Of a stretch of DNA of 64,000 bases, positions 1 to 7,810 are shown piece by piece. The position numbers were made by a program, and so were the translations under genes. The DNA lies in the NCBI GenBank assembly GCA_030065095.1, contig JASJDP010000008.1, forward strand, positions 219,034 to 283,033, written 5' to 3'. Each line of letters opens with the position of its first letter. The first letter of the stretch is position 1. The DNA comes from Rhodobacter sp. Lineage in GTDB: Bacteria > Pseudomonadota > Alphaproteobacteria > Rhodobacterales > Rhodobacteraceae. The notes beneath the pieces were generated by a model. That model was given only the letters and a program-made list of their open reading frames with translations, was not told the origin of the DNA and did not search any database.

Positions 1-357
1 ATGGTGATCTTCCTGTTCATGGGCGCCTTCATGGACTGGGTGGGGATCGTCCTGCTGATCATCCCGGTGTTCCTGCCGATCATCCTGCGGCTGCCGATCG
101 ACGAGATCGGTGTTTTCGGCGAGTTGCAGGCGAAATACGTCTCGGTCTGGTTCGGCGTCGTATTCTGCATGAACATGCAGGTGTCGTTCCTGTCGCCGCC
201 CTTCGGGCCGGCGGCGTTCTACCTGAAATCGGTGGCGCCGCCGCATATTTCGCTGACGGACATCTTCAAGGGGTTCCTGCCGTTTATCTGCATCCAGATC
301 CTCGCCCTGAGCGTGCTGTTGATCTGGCCGCCGATCGTAGAGCTTTTGTTGCCATAG
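1..357 (+). CDS. TRAP transporter large permease, C-terminal fragment (DctM family)
   Basis: This is the last 118 residues of a multi-spanning inner-membrane protein; the gene starts before the window, since family members usually exceed 400 residues. Hydrophobic helices are visible at residues 1-30, 45-62 and 90-115. The segment MNMQVSFLSPPFGPAAFYLK is typical of the DctM large subunit of tripartite ATP-independent periplasmic transporters, which use an ion gradient to import organic acids delivered by a periplasmic binding protein. The genes that follow on the same strand are catabolic, so the transporter probably imports their substrate. The substrate cannot be read from this fragment. Confidence 0.85.
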   Translation: MVIFLFMGAFMDWVGIVLLIIPVFLPIILRLPIDEIGVFGELQAKYVSVWFGVVFCMNMQVSFLSPPFGPAAFYLKSVAPPHISLTDIFKGFLPFICIQILALSVLLIWPPIVELLLP

Positions 358-361
358 CCGT

Positions 362-408
362 GCAGCGGGCGGGCCGCCCCGCCCACGCGCCCGCGCCCCG
401 CCCGCTGC
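362..408 (+). terminator. GC-rich hairpin after the TRAP permease gene
   Basis: A perfect 12 bp inverted repeat (GCAGCGGGCGGG at 362-373 and CCCGCCCGCTGC at 397-408) begins 4 bp after the permease stop codon and is followed by CCTTT. The T run is short, so it could be a weak intrinsic terminator or a processing and stability hairpin that separates transporter from enzyme expression. Confidence 0.5.
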
Positions 409-428
409 CCTTTCCGAGGCGTCCGACC

Positions 429-1370
429 ATGCTGACCCGGGATCAGATCGACGAGTTCCAGACACGAGGGTACCTCGTGCTCGACGATGTGCTGGACGAG
501 GGCATCCTTGGGCCGGTTCGCGCCGAGTACGAGGATCTGCTGAACGGGCTTTATGCCGGGTGGCGGGCTGAAGGACGGGTGGGTGCACCGGTGACGGCGG
601 ATTTCTGGGGCAGGCTTTTGACCGCCTACCGGGCGGGCTGTGACTGGTTCCAGCCGATGGATATTTCACTGCCCGGCGACCGGATCGCCCTGGATACCCC
701 GTTTCATTTCGGACCCGCTGTCTTCGGTATGCTCACGGCGCCGCGGCTTTTGGACCTGGTCGAGGACCTGATCGGCCCCGAGATCACCTCGAACCCGATC
801 CAGCATGTGCGGATCAAGCCGCCGTCCGCCGATCTGCATTCGGACGAGATCCGCGCCCATGTGACCGCCACCGACTGGCATCAGGACCGGGGCGTCACCC
901 ATGAAGAGGCGGATGAGACCGAGATGGTGACCGTCTGGATCGCGATGACGGATGCGACGGCCGAGAACGGCTGTCTGCAGGTTCTGCCGCGCACGCCGGC
1001 CATGCTGCCGCATTGCCCGAAGGTCCAGACGGCGATTGCCGACGATTTCGTCGATGAGGCACAGGCGATCCCGCTGCCGGTGGCGGCGGGTGGCGTCGTC
1101 ATCCTGCATCCGATGACGCCGCACAGTTCGCTGCCGAACCGGACCGATGGGTTCCGCTGGTCCTTCGATCTGCGGTACAACGTGACCGGTCAGCCGACCG
1201 GGCGGGCGCACTTTCCGGACTTCGTGGCGCGGTCGCGGGCCGCGCCCGAGACGATATTGCGCGACTGGCGGATCTGGAAGAAGATGTGGGAAAAGGCTCG
1301 GGCGCGCTGTGCCGTGGCCCCGCATGTCGCTATTCACCGCTGGACATCGGATGCGCCTTATTGTGCGTGA
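429..1370 (+). CDS. Phytanoyl-CoA dioxygenase (PhyH) family oxygenase, copy 1
   Basis: A protein of 313 residues when started at the ATG at 429 (MLTRDQIDEFQTRGYLV), the usual PhyH opening; a longer GTG-started frame from 360 would run through the hairpin and is not favoured. The family are Fe(II)/2-oxoglutarate-dependent hydroxylases. The metal triad is visible: H151 and D153 in DWHQD, and a distal histidine near residue 232 in HPMTPHSS. It lies between the TRAP permease and a UxaA-type dehydratase on the same strand, and a second PhyH member lies 3.4 kb downstream, so it probably hydroxylates or demethylates the imported compound. The substrate is unknown. Confidence 0.8.
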   Translation: MLTRDQIDEFQTRGYLVLDDVLDEGILGPVRAEYEDLLNGLYAGWRAEGRVGAPVTADFWGRLLTAYRAGCDWFQPMDISLPGDRIALDTPFHFGPAVFGMLTAPRLLDLVEDLIGPEITSNPIQHVRIKPPSADLHSDEIRAHVTATDWHQDRGVTHEEADETEMVTVWIAMTDATAENGCLQVLPRTPAMLPHCPKVQTAIADDFVDEAQAIPLPVAAGGVVILHPMTPHSSLPNRTDGFRWSFDLRYNVTGQPTGRAHFPDFVARSRAAPETILRDWRIWKKMWEKARARCAVAPHVAIHRWTSDAPYCA

Positions 1371-1406
1371 CCTCGCGTGCTGGCACGCAACTGACGGAGT
1401 GATCAG

Positions 1407-2912
1407 ATGAAAGATTTCGTTCGCCTCGACCCGTCCGACAATGTCGTGACCGCCACGCGCGCCCTGCAGGCCGGGCACTCGGTCGAGGACGTGACCACCA
1501 CCGGGCTGATCCCGTCGGGCCACAAGATCGCGACGCGGGCGATCCGGAAGGGTGAGCAGGTGCGCAAATACGCCCAGTTCATCGGGCTGGCGCATGACGA
1601 CATTGCGCCGGGGGACCATGTGCACACCCACAATCTCGATTTCCGCAGTACCGAGGTGGCGTACGAGTTCGGGACCGACCTGCGGCCGGTCGAACGGGCG
1701 GCGAGGCCGGATACCTTCCTGGGTTACCGGCGCGAGACCGGAAAGGTGGGGACGCGGAATTATATCGCCATCGTGACCTCGGTGAACTGTTCGGCCACCG
1801 CAGCCCGGCGGATTGCGGATGCGTTCGGGCCCGAGGAACTGGCGCCCTATCCAAACGTGGACGGTGTCGTGGCCTTTGTGCATGGCACGGGTTGCGGCAT
1901 GGCCGGATCGGGCGACGGCTTCGAGGCGTTGCAGCGGGTGATGTGGGGCTATGCGCGGCATCCCAACCACGCCGGCGTGCTGATGGTGGGCCTCGGCTGT
2001 GAGATGAACCAGATCGACTGGCTGCTGGAGGCCTACGGGCTGGAACAGGGCCCGCTGTTTCAGGTGATGAACATCCAGAACGTGGCCGGGCTGCAGCGAA
2101 CGATCGACCTTGGTGTCGAGAAGGTGCGCGCGATGCTGCCGCTGGCCAACGAGGCGCAACGCGTGCCGTGCCCCGCCTCTGAATTGACGGTGGCGCTGCA
2201 ATGCGGCGGGTCGGATGCTTGGTCCGGGGTCACGGCGAATCCGGCCCTGGGCCACGCGTGCGACCTGCTGGCGGAACAGGGCGGCACGGGTGTTCTGGCC
2301 GAGACGCCGGAGATCTACGGGGCCGAGCATCTGCTGACGCGGCGCGCGGTGTCGCGCGATGTCGGTGACAAGCTGGTCGGACTGGTGCGCTGGTGGGAGA
2401 ATTATACGGCGCGCAACCTCGGCTCGATGGACAACAACCCCTCACCCGGCAACAAGAAGGGCGGGCTGACGACGATCCTGGAAAAATCGCTGGGTGCGGC
2501 GGCGAAGGGTGGAACCTCGCCTCTGATGGGGGTCTACAAATATGCCGAGCCGGTCACAGCCCGCGGCTTCACGTTCATGGATTCACCCGGCTACGATCCG
2601 GCCTCGGTCACCGGGCAGATCGCGGGCGGGTGCAACATGGTTGTGTTCACCACAGGCCGCGGATCGGCCTTCGGATCCAAGCCCGCGCCGACCATCAAGG
2701 TGGCGACGAACACAGAGATGTACATGCGGATGACCGACGACATGGACGTCGATGCCGGTGAGATGCTGACGGGCGGCGTTTCGCTAGAGGAAAAGGGGCG
2801 GGAGATCTACGAACTGATCCTGCGGGTGGCGTCGGGCGAGTCCTCGAAATCCGAAGCTCAGGGACTGGGCGACTACGAGTTCGTGCCCTGGCAGATCGGA
2901 GCGGTGATGTGA
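1407..2912 (+). CDS. UxaA family hydrolyase (altronate/galactarate dehydratase type)
   Basis: A full-length 501-residue protein with an N-terminal SAF domain (about residues 1-95) and a C-terminal UxaA/GarD catalytic region starting near GKVGTRNYIAIVTSVNCS. Conserved cysteines are visible in VNCSA, GTGCGMAGSGDG and GLGCEMNQ. The family removes water from sugar acids such as altronate or galactarate to give 2-keto-3-deoxy acids; (R)-sulfolactate sulfo-lyase is a split relative. The start follows GGAG with a 7 nt spacing. It overlaps the next gene by 4 bp (GTGA), so translation is coupled. A KDG-type kinase at the end of the operon fits a keto-deoxy acid product. The exact substrate is inferred only to the class of sugar or cyclitol acids. 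Confidence 0.8.
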   Translation: MKDFVRLDPSDNVVTATRALQAGHSVEDVTTTGLIPSGHKIATRAIRKGEQVRKYAQFIGLAHDDIAPGDHVHTHNLDFRSTEVAYEFGTDLRPVERAARPDTFLGYRRETGKVGTRNYIAIVTSVNCSATAARRIADAFGPEELAPYPNVDGVVAFVHGTGCGMAGSGDGFEALQRVMWGYARHPNHAGVLMVGLGCEMNQIDWLLEAYGLEQGPLFQVMNIQNVAGLQRTIDLGVEKVRAMLPLANEAQRVPCPASELTVALQCGGSDAWSGVTANPALGHACDLLAEQGGTGVLAETPEIYGAEHLLTRRAVSRDVGDKLVGLVRWWENYTARNLGSMDNNPSPGNKKGGLTTILEKSLGAAAKGGTSPLMGVYKYAEPVTARGFTFMDSPGYDPASVTGQIAGGCNMVVFTTGRGSAFGSKPAPTIKVATNTEMYMRMTDDMDVDAGEMLTGGVSLEEKGREIYELILRVASGESSKSEAQGLGDYEFVPWQIGAVM

Positions 2913-3910
2913 CCCGGCTGGCCGTTGTCGGCGCCGGATTGATCGGGTCGCGGCATATCCGGGCGGTGCAGCAGAACCCCGATTGCACGCTGGTGGCGGT
3001 GGTCGAGCCGGATGCGGCCCGAACCGCCGGGCTCGACGTGCCGGTCTACGCGCGGATCGAGGACGTACAGGAAGCTGCAGACGGGGCGATCATCGCCAGT
3101 CCGACGCCCCTGCATCCCGACCATGTGCGTGCCGCTGCCGCACGAGGCTGGGGGGTGCTGATCGAAAAGCCGGTGGCCGACAGCCTGGCCGAGGCCGATG
3201 CGCTGATCGCGACCGTCAAGGGCGCGCGGGTCGCCTCTCTGGTCGGCCATCACCGGCGGCACCATCAGAGCGTGGCGCTGTTGCGCAGGATCGTGACGGA
3301 AGGCCGGATCGGGCAGCCGGTGCTGGCCACGCTCATCTGGGCGATGAAAAAGCCCGATGCCTATTTCGAAGGGAACTGGCGATCGGGCGGCGGTGGCTCT
3401 CCGGTGATGATCAATCTCGTGCACGACATCGACCTGCTGCGGTTTCTCTTCGGCGAGGTGACGGAAGTGGCGGCCGTCGGCGGCGCGCCTGTCCGTGACG
3501 CGGATCGGGTCGAAAGCGGCGCGGTGGCCCTGTCCTTTGCCGGCGGGGTCAGCGCCACGCTGGCCTTTGCCGACACCACGCCCAGCCCCTGGGGGTTCGA
3601 GGCCGGCACGGGAGAGAACCCCAACATCGCGCGATCGGGCCAGAACATGTTGTGGATCGCAGGAACCGAAGGCGGCGTGGCGTTCCCGTCGCTGCATGTC
3701 TGGTCGGGCGCGGCGGATTGGTCCGAGACCCCGGTCAATGCGCGCGAGGGCGCGCCTGCGACCGACCCGCTGGCGGCGCAGCTGCGGCATTTTCTCGACG
3801 TGATTACAGGCCGGGCCGAACCGTTGATCGACGCCGAGGATGCGCGCAAGACGCTTGCCGTTGCCCTGCAGATCGAGACCGCGCTCGCGCGGGCGCGGGA
3901 GGCCGCATGA
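2909..3910 (+). CDS. Gfo/Idh/MocA family NAD(P)-dependent oxidoreductase
   Basis: A protein of 333 residues, GTG start, overlapping the dehydratase stop by 4 bp. The N-terminal Rossmann fold shows GAGLIGSRH (residues 8-16). The family EKP motif is at 86-88 (K87), and a HxxD-type active-site segment VHDID has H172 and D175. Members oxidise or reduce hydroxyls of sugars, inositols and their acids. Its place directly between the dehydratase and an AroE-like dehydrogenase suggests that two redox steps on a polyol or cyclitol acid occur in this pathway. The substrate cannot be assigned from sequence. Confidence 0.85.
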   Translation: MTRLAVVGAGLIGSRHIRAVQQNPDCTLVAVVEPDAARTAGLDVPVYARIEDVQEAADGAIIASPTPLHPDHVRAAAARGWGVLIEKPVADSLAEADALIATVKGARVASLVGHHRRHHQSVALLRRIVTEGRIGQPVLATLIWAMKKPDAYFEGNWRSGGGGSPVMINLVHDIDLLRFLFGEVTEVAAVGGAPVRDADRVESGAVALSFAGGVSATLAFADTTPSPWGFEAGTGENPNIARSGQNMLWIAGTEGGVAFPSLHVWSGAADWSETPVNAREGAPATDPLAAQLRHFLDVITGRAEPLIDAEDARKTLAVALQIETALARAREAA

Positions 3911-4737
3911 GCACGCTGCGGGCCGGTCTGATCGGCGAACACATCAGCCGCACGCGGCTGCCACTTGCGCTGGACCTCATGTGCGGAATGGCCGGCTGGA
4001 CGCTGGAGTTCGAGCTGATTGATATCGTTGACCGGTCGGGGTTCGACTTTGACGCGACGGTGGACGGGCTGCAAACGAAGGGCTGGACCGGCGTTACGGT
4101 GACCCACCCCTGGAAGACCAGCGCGGCCGCCTATGCAGGTGACGGGATGCTGCCCGAACTGCGCGGGCTGGGGGCGTCGAACACGCTGGTTTTCGGGCAG
4201 CCGCTGACCGGGCACAACACCGATTTCACCGGGTTCATCGCCGCTTGGGAGGCGGCGATGGACGCTGCGCCAGGCCGCGTGGCGATGGCGGGCGCGGGCG
4301 GTGTGGCACGGGCGCTGGGGCCGGCGCTGGCACGGCTGGGTGCAGGCGAGATCGTGATCTGGGATATGGACCGGTCACGCGCCGAGGATCTGGCCGCGAT
4401 GATCGGGCCGGCGGCTCTGGTCGTGCCTGCAAGCGAAGCGGACGAGGCGATCCGTGCCGCCGACGGGCTGGTGAATGCGACACCGATGGGGATGCGCGAG
4501 TATCCCGGCAGCGCGTTCGACGCAATCCTGATCGGGCCGCAACGCTGGGCCTTCGATGCGGTCTACACCCCGACCAACACCGAGTTTCTGCAGGACGCTT
4601 CGACCGCGGGGCTGATCACGCTATCGGGCTTTGCGCTGTTCCAGCACATGGCGATCCGGTCGTTTCAGGCCTATACCGGCATTTCGCTCGACCCCGCCGA
4701 GGTTCTTCCGAGGCTCGACACACTGAAGCCGGATTGA
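3907..4737 (+). CDS. Shikimate/quinate dehydrogenase-like protein (AroE family)
   Basis: A protein of 276 residues starting at the ATG at 3907 (MSTLRAGLIGEHISRTRLP), which overlaps the preceding stop as ATGA. The AroE catalytic pair is present: K70 in GVTVTHPWK and D106 in GHNTDFTGF. The NAD(P)-binding region shows AGAGGVARALGPAL. Biosynthetic AroE is usually encoded outside catabolic operons, so this copy is more likely a catabolic paralogue acting on quinate, shikimate or another hydroxy acid. The TRAP transporter and dehydratase support uptake and breakdown of such a compound. Confidence 0.75.
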   Translation: MSTLRAGLIGEHISRTRLPLALDLMCGMAGWTLEFELIDIVDRSGFDFDATVDGLQTKGWTGVTVTHPWKTSAAAYAGDGMLPELRGLGASNTLVFGQPLTGHNTDFTGFIAAWEAAMDAAPGRVAMAGAGGVARALGPALARLGAGEIVIWDMDRSRAEDLAAMIGPAALVVPASEADEAIRAADGLVNATPMGMREYPGSAFDAILIGPQRWAFDAVYTPTNTEFLQDASTAGLITLSGFALFQHMAIRSFQAYTGISLDPAEVLPRLDTLKPD

Positions 4738-4750
4738 GGGGGAGGGTGAA

Positions 4751-5653
4751 GTGGCCAGCGAAGTTCTGACCGACGCGCAGATCGCGTTTTACCGCGACAA
4801 CGGTTATCTGGTGCTCGAAAACCGGATCCCGATGGCGGCAATCGAGGCGATCCGCGCCGAGATCGCGCGCTTCGAGGAGGAGGCGCGCGGCCTGACCGCG
4901 TCGAGCGACCGTTTGGATCTGGAGGACAGCCATACGCCGGATGCCCCGCGGATCCGGCGGATCAAACTGCCCCATACCATCAGCGACACCGTGCGGGACC
5001 TGATGTATTCTGACCATGTGCTTGCCCCGGTCCGGGATCTGATCGGGCCGGATCTGCGGCTGCATACGACGAAGCTGAACATGAAATCGGCGGGCTACGG
5101 GGCGGCGATCGAGTGGCATCAGGACATGGCGTTCTATCCGCATACGAATGACGATGTGCTGGCGGTGGGCGTGATGATCGACGACATGGCGCCCGAGAAC
5201 GGGCCGCTGATGGTGTTTCCGGGATCGCACAAGGGGCCGACCCATGATCATCACGCGGGCGGTGTCTTTGTCGGCGCGGTGGACCTGCAGGCGTCGGGGC
5301 TGGACGCTCGGGATGCGGTTATGCTGACCGGGCCCGCGGGGTCGATTTCGATCCATCACGGGCGGTCTCTGCACGGCTCGGCGCTGAACCTGTCGGCCCG
5401 GAACCGGCGTGTCCTGTTCTACGAAGTGATGGCGGCGGATGCGTTTCCCGTCATGGGCTCGATGACGGGTTTTTCGTCGCTGGAAGAATACAACGAACGG
5501 ATGCTGTGCGGACGGCCCGGCATCGAGCCAAGGCTGGTCGATTGGCCGGTGCGAATCCCGCTGCCGCAACCCGAGAGCCGCGGGTCGATCTACGAGATCC
5601 AGAAGGGGCTGCCGCACCGGGGATTTTCGATCTACGACACGGAGAAGACGTGA
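4751..5653 (+). CDS. Phytanoyl-CoA dioxygenase (PhyH) family oxygenase, copy 2
   Basis: A protein of 300 residues with a GTG start preceded by GGGGGAGGGTGAA. The Fe(II) ligands are H123 and D125 in EWHQDMAFYPH and a distal H208 in SLHGSALN, followed by the usual basic residue cluster (SARNRR) that binds 2-oxoglutarate. It is distinct from the first PhyH protein of the operon (different spacing and C-terminus), so this is not a recent tandem duplication. Two such oxygenases in one operon suggest two hydroxylation or dealkylation steps, or two related substrates. Confidence 0.8.
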   Translation: MASEVLTDAQIAFYRDNGYLVLENRIPMAAIEAIRAEIARFEEEARGLTASSDRLDLEDSHTPDAPRIRRIKLPHTISDTVRDLMYSDHVLAPVRDLIGPDLRLHTTKLNMKSAGYGAAIEWHQDMAFYPHTNDDVLAVGVMIDDMAPENGPLMVFPGSHKGPTHDHHAGGVFVGAVDLQASGLDARDAVMLTGPAGSISIHHGRSLHGSALNLSARNRRVLFYEVMAADAFPVMGSMTGFSSLEEYNERMLCGRPGIEPRLVDWPVRIPLPQPESRGSIYEIQKGLPHRGFSIYDTEKT

Positions 5654-5662
5654 GCCGGGCGC

Positions 5663-5685
5663 ACAGATTTTCGTCGAAAATCTGT
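5663..5685. repeat. 11 bp near-perfect palindrome between coupled genes
   Basis: ACAGATTTTCG at 5663-5673 and CGAAAATCTGT at 5675-5685 form perfect arms around one central T. It lies in the only sizeable gap (55 bp) of the downstream half of this operon, just before the 3-hydroxyisobutyrate-type dehydrogenase gene. It could be a regulator binding site with an internal promoter or an intercistronic mRNA hairpin. There is no following T run. Confidence 0.6.
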
Positions 5686-5708
5686 ACATTGGGACAGGGA
5701 GATATCGG

Positions 5709-6596
5709 ATGAGCAAGCCAACGATTGGATTTATCGGTCTGGGCCTGATGGGCTCGGCCATGGTGGAACGGCTGCAGTCCTGCGGCTACGGTCTGACCGT
5801 CATCGCCAACCGGTCACGGGCCAATGTCGAGGCGGCGGTGGCGCGCGGGGCGGTCGAAGTGGGCACCGCCCGCGAGGTCGCGGCGGCGAGCGACATCGTG
5901 ATGCTGTGCATGGGCACCAGCGCCCAGGTGGAAAGCCGGATGCGGGGGCCGGACGGCGTGATAGCGGGGCTTAGGACTGATGCGGTGGTGATTGATTTCG
6001 GCACCTCGCTGCCGGGATCGACCCGGGCGCTGGGGGCCGAGGCGGCCGCGGCCGGCGGCGCCTATATGGACGCGCCGCTGGGCCGGACGCCGATGCATGC
6101 CAGGGACGGGCTCTTGAACATCATGGGCGCCGGGGACAAGACGGCGTTCGACACCGTCAAGCCGGTGCTGGACGATCTGGGCGAGAACGTCTTTCACCTC
6201 GGTGATCTGGGAGCGGGGCACACGATCAAGCTGATCAACAACTTCTTTGCCATGACCACGGCAAACGCGATGTCCGAGGCCTTTGCGATGGCCGACAAGA
6301 TGGGCGTGCCGCGGCAGAACCTTTACGACGTGATGGCCGCCGGGCCGCTGAGGTCGGGGATGATGGATTTCGTCAAGGCCTATGCGATCGACGGCGACCC
6401 CGGGATGCTGGCCTTTGCGGTCAAGAACGCGCGCAAGGATGTCGGCTATTACGTGCAGATGGCGCAGGAGGCTGGGGCGGACAGCATCATGGCGCAATGC
6501 GCACGGCGCGCGCTCGAACTGTCCGAAGAGGCGGGTCGCGCCGAGGCCTACGTCACCGAGCAGGTGGATTTCTTCACTGCCCGTTTTGGCGATTGA
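5709..6596 (+). CDS. NAD(P)-dependent oxidoreductase, 3-hydroxyisobutyrate dehydrogenase family
   Basis: A protein of 295 residues with the N-terminal nucleotide-binding motif GFIGLGLMGSAM (residues 7-18) and the catalytic lysine K174 in AGHTIKLINNF. The family contains 3-hydroxyisobutyrate dehydrogenase, tartronate semialdehyde reductase and related beta-hydroxyacid dehydrogenases. Next to a dehydratase and a sugar-acid kinase, a beta-hydroxy acid intermediate (for example a tartronate or 2-keto-3-deoxy derivative) is a reasonable inference. It is separated from the kinase by 9 bp, so the two are very likely co-transcribed. Confidence 0.8.
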   Translation: MSKPTIGFIGLGLMGSAMVERLQSCGYGLTVIANRSRANVEAAVARGAVEVGTAREVAAASDIVMLCMGTSAQVESRMRGPDGVIAGLRTDAVVIDFGTSLPGSTRALGAEAAAAGGAYMDAPLGRTPMHARDGLLNIMGAGDKTAFDTVKPVLDDLGENVFHLGDLGAGHTIKLINNFFAMTTANAMSEAFAMADKMGVPRQNLYDVMAAGPLRSGMMDFVKAYAIDGDPGMLAFAVKNARKDVGYYVQMAQEAGADSIMAQCARRALELSEEAGRAEAYVTEQVDFFTARFGD

Positions 6597-6605
6597 GGCC
6601 AGCCG

Positions 6606-7517
6606 ATGCGTGTCGCCTGTGTTGGCGAGGCCATGGTGGAGTTGTCGCTGGACAGGTCCGGCGGGACAGCGCAGGTGGGGTTTGCGGGCGACACACTGAA
6701 CACGGCGATCTACCTCAAGCGATCGGCGCCGGATCTGGAGGTGGCCTATGTGACCCGGCTGGGCCGGGATCCGTTCTCGGACAGGATGCTGGCGTTCATG
6801 GCCTCGGAAGAGCTGGCAACCGGTGCCGTCAGCTTCAGCGACGCACGGCATCCGGGGCTTTACGCAATCACCACGGACGCGGCGGGTGAGCGGTCGTTCA
6901 CCTACTGGCGTGACCGTTCCGCGGCGCGGGAATTGTTCCAAACGTGCAACTCGGTCACGTTCGAGGCGCTGGAGGAATTTGACGTGATCTACCTGTCAGC
7001 GATCACGCTTGCAATTCTGCCGGAGCATGTGAGGTCGGAATTCTGCAAGTGGCTCGGTATTTGGCGCGGGGGTGGCGCGAGGGTGGTGTTCGATTCGAAC
7101 TATCGCCCCGCCTTGTGGGCAGACCGCGCAGAGGCGCAGGCAGCGATTGGGCGGTTGTGGGAATTGACAGATATCGCTCTGCCAAGCGTGGATGACGAGC
7201 TGGCGGTCTTTGGGGATAACTCGGTGGATGAGGTCGTGGCGCGGCTGCGATCCTCGGGGATCCGGCAGGGTGCGCTGAAATGTGGGCCGGATGGACCGGC
7301 GTCGCTTGGCGCGCCGGTGGCACAGGCTTATCCCGCCGCGCGCCGCGTGGTCGACACCACCGCGGCGGGCGACAGTTTCAACGGAGCCTATCTGGGGGCG
7401 CTGTTGACCGGCGCAAGCCAGGAGGCGGCGCTGCGGGCAGGGCACGATCTGGCGTGCCGGGTGGTTGGGGTAAAGGGTGCCATCCTTCCGTGTCGGAACG
7501 CGGTGCGTAGTGAGTGA
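6606..7517 (+). CDS. kdgK: PfkB family sugar kinase, probable 2-keto-3-deoxygluconate kinase
   Basis: A protein of 303 residues of the ribokinase/PfkB fold. The N-terminus CVGEAMVELS and the C-terminal signature DTTAAGDSFNGAYLGALL (catalytic D at the GD motif) are clear. The sequence pattern is close to KDG kinases, which phosphorylate 2-keto-3-deoxygluconate before aldol cleavage; other 2-keto-3-deoxy sugars are possible. It is the last gene of the operon. Its final codons (about 7494-7517, RNAVRSE and the stop) lie inside the first copy of the dispersed palindromic element, so the C-terminus appears to have been rewritten by that element. Confidence 0.75.
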   Translation: MRVACVGEAMVELSLDRSGGTAQVGFAGDTLNTAIYLKRSAPDLEVAYVTRLGRDPFSDRMLAFMASEELATGAVSFSDARHPGLYAITTDAAGERSFTYWRDRSAARELFQTCNSVTFEALEEFDVIYLSAITLAILPEHVRSEFCKWLGIWRGGGARVVFDSNYRPALWADRAEAQAAIGRLWELTDIALPSVDDELAVFGDNSVDEVVARLRSSGIRQGALKCGPDGPASLGAPVAQAYPAARRVVDTTAAGDSFNGAYLGALLTGASQEAALRAGHDLACRVVGVKGAILPCRNAVRSE

Positions 7518-7810
7518 AACGTAACGTAGGATTTGGCCTGGAGCGGACGTTTGCCCGTTGAGCGCGAAGCTGCGCCATCGCCGACCCGCGGTGAGGCGAG
7601 CCAAACCTCTGAACGGCTCGATTTATCCCTACAAAGTCCGAACGACCTTAATCCGGTACGCGACGCCAGCAAATCGCCTCCCCTCCGGGGCGGGTCGGCG
7701 ATGGCGCGGCGGCCTTCGGCCTTGATTCCGCGCCTGAAGCCTGGTTGCGTACGCCCGCACCAGGCCGGAACCGGTCGAACACGGTTCTGTCAAAACGCAT
7801 CGCGCTCTAG
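7493..7810 (+). repeat. Dispersed palindromic MITE-like element, copy 1
   Basis: A roughly 318 bp unit shared with copies at 28262, 34006 and 63855. It holds a perfect 16 bp inverted repeat (GCCATCGCCGACCCGC at 7574-7589; its complement at 7690-7705), a further 7 bp pair (GAGGCGA/TCGCCTC), and outer ends that are inverted repeats of each other (right end CTAG at 7807-7810). The left edge is estimated by alignment with copy 3. It fills the gap between two convergent genes and overlaps both: the last codons of the kinase gene, and the TAG stop of the facing cupin gene, which is the terminal CTA of the element. No transposase is encoded. Confidence 0.8.

Noticed and set aside
666..2330. A 554-codon open frame on the minus strand
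   Set aside because: It is antisense to the PhyH and UxaA-type genes, which have clear motifs and start sites.
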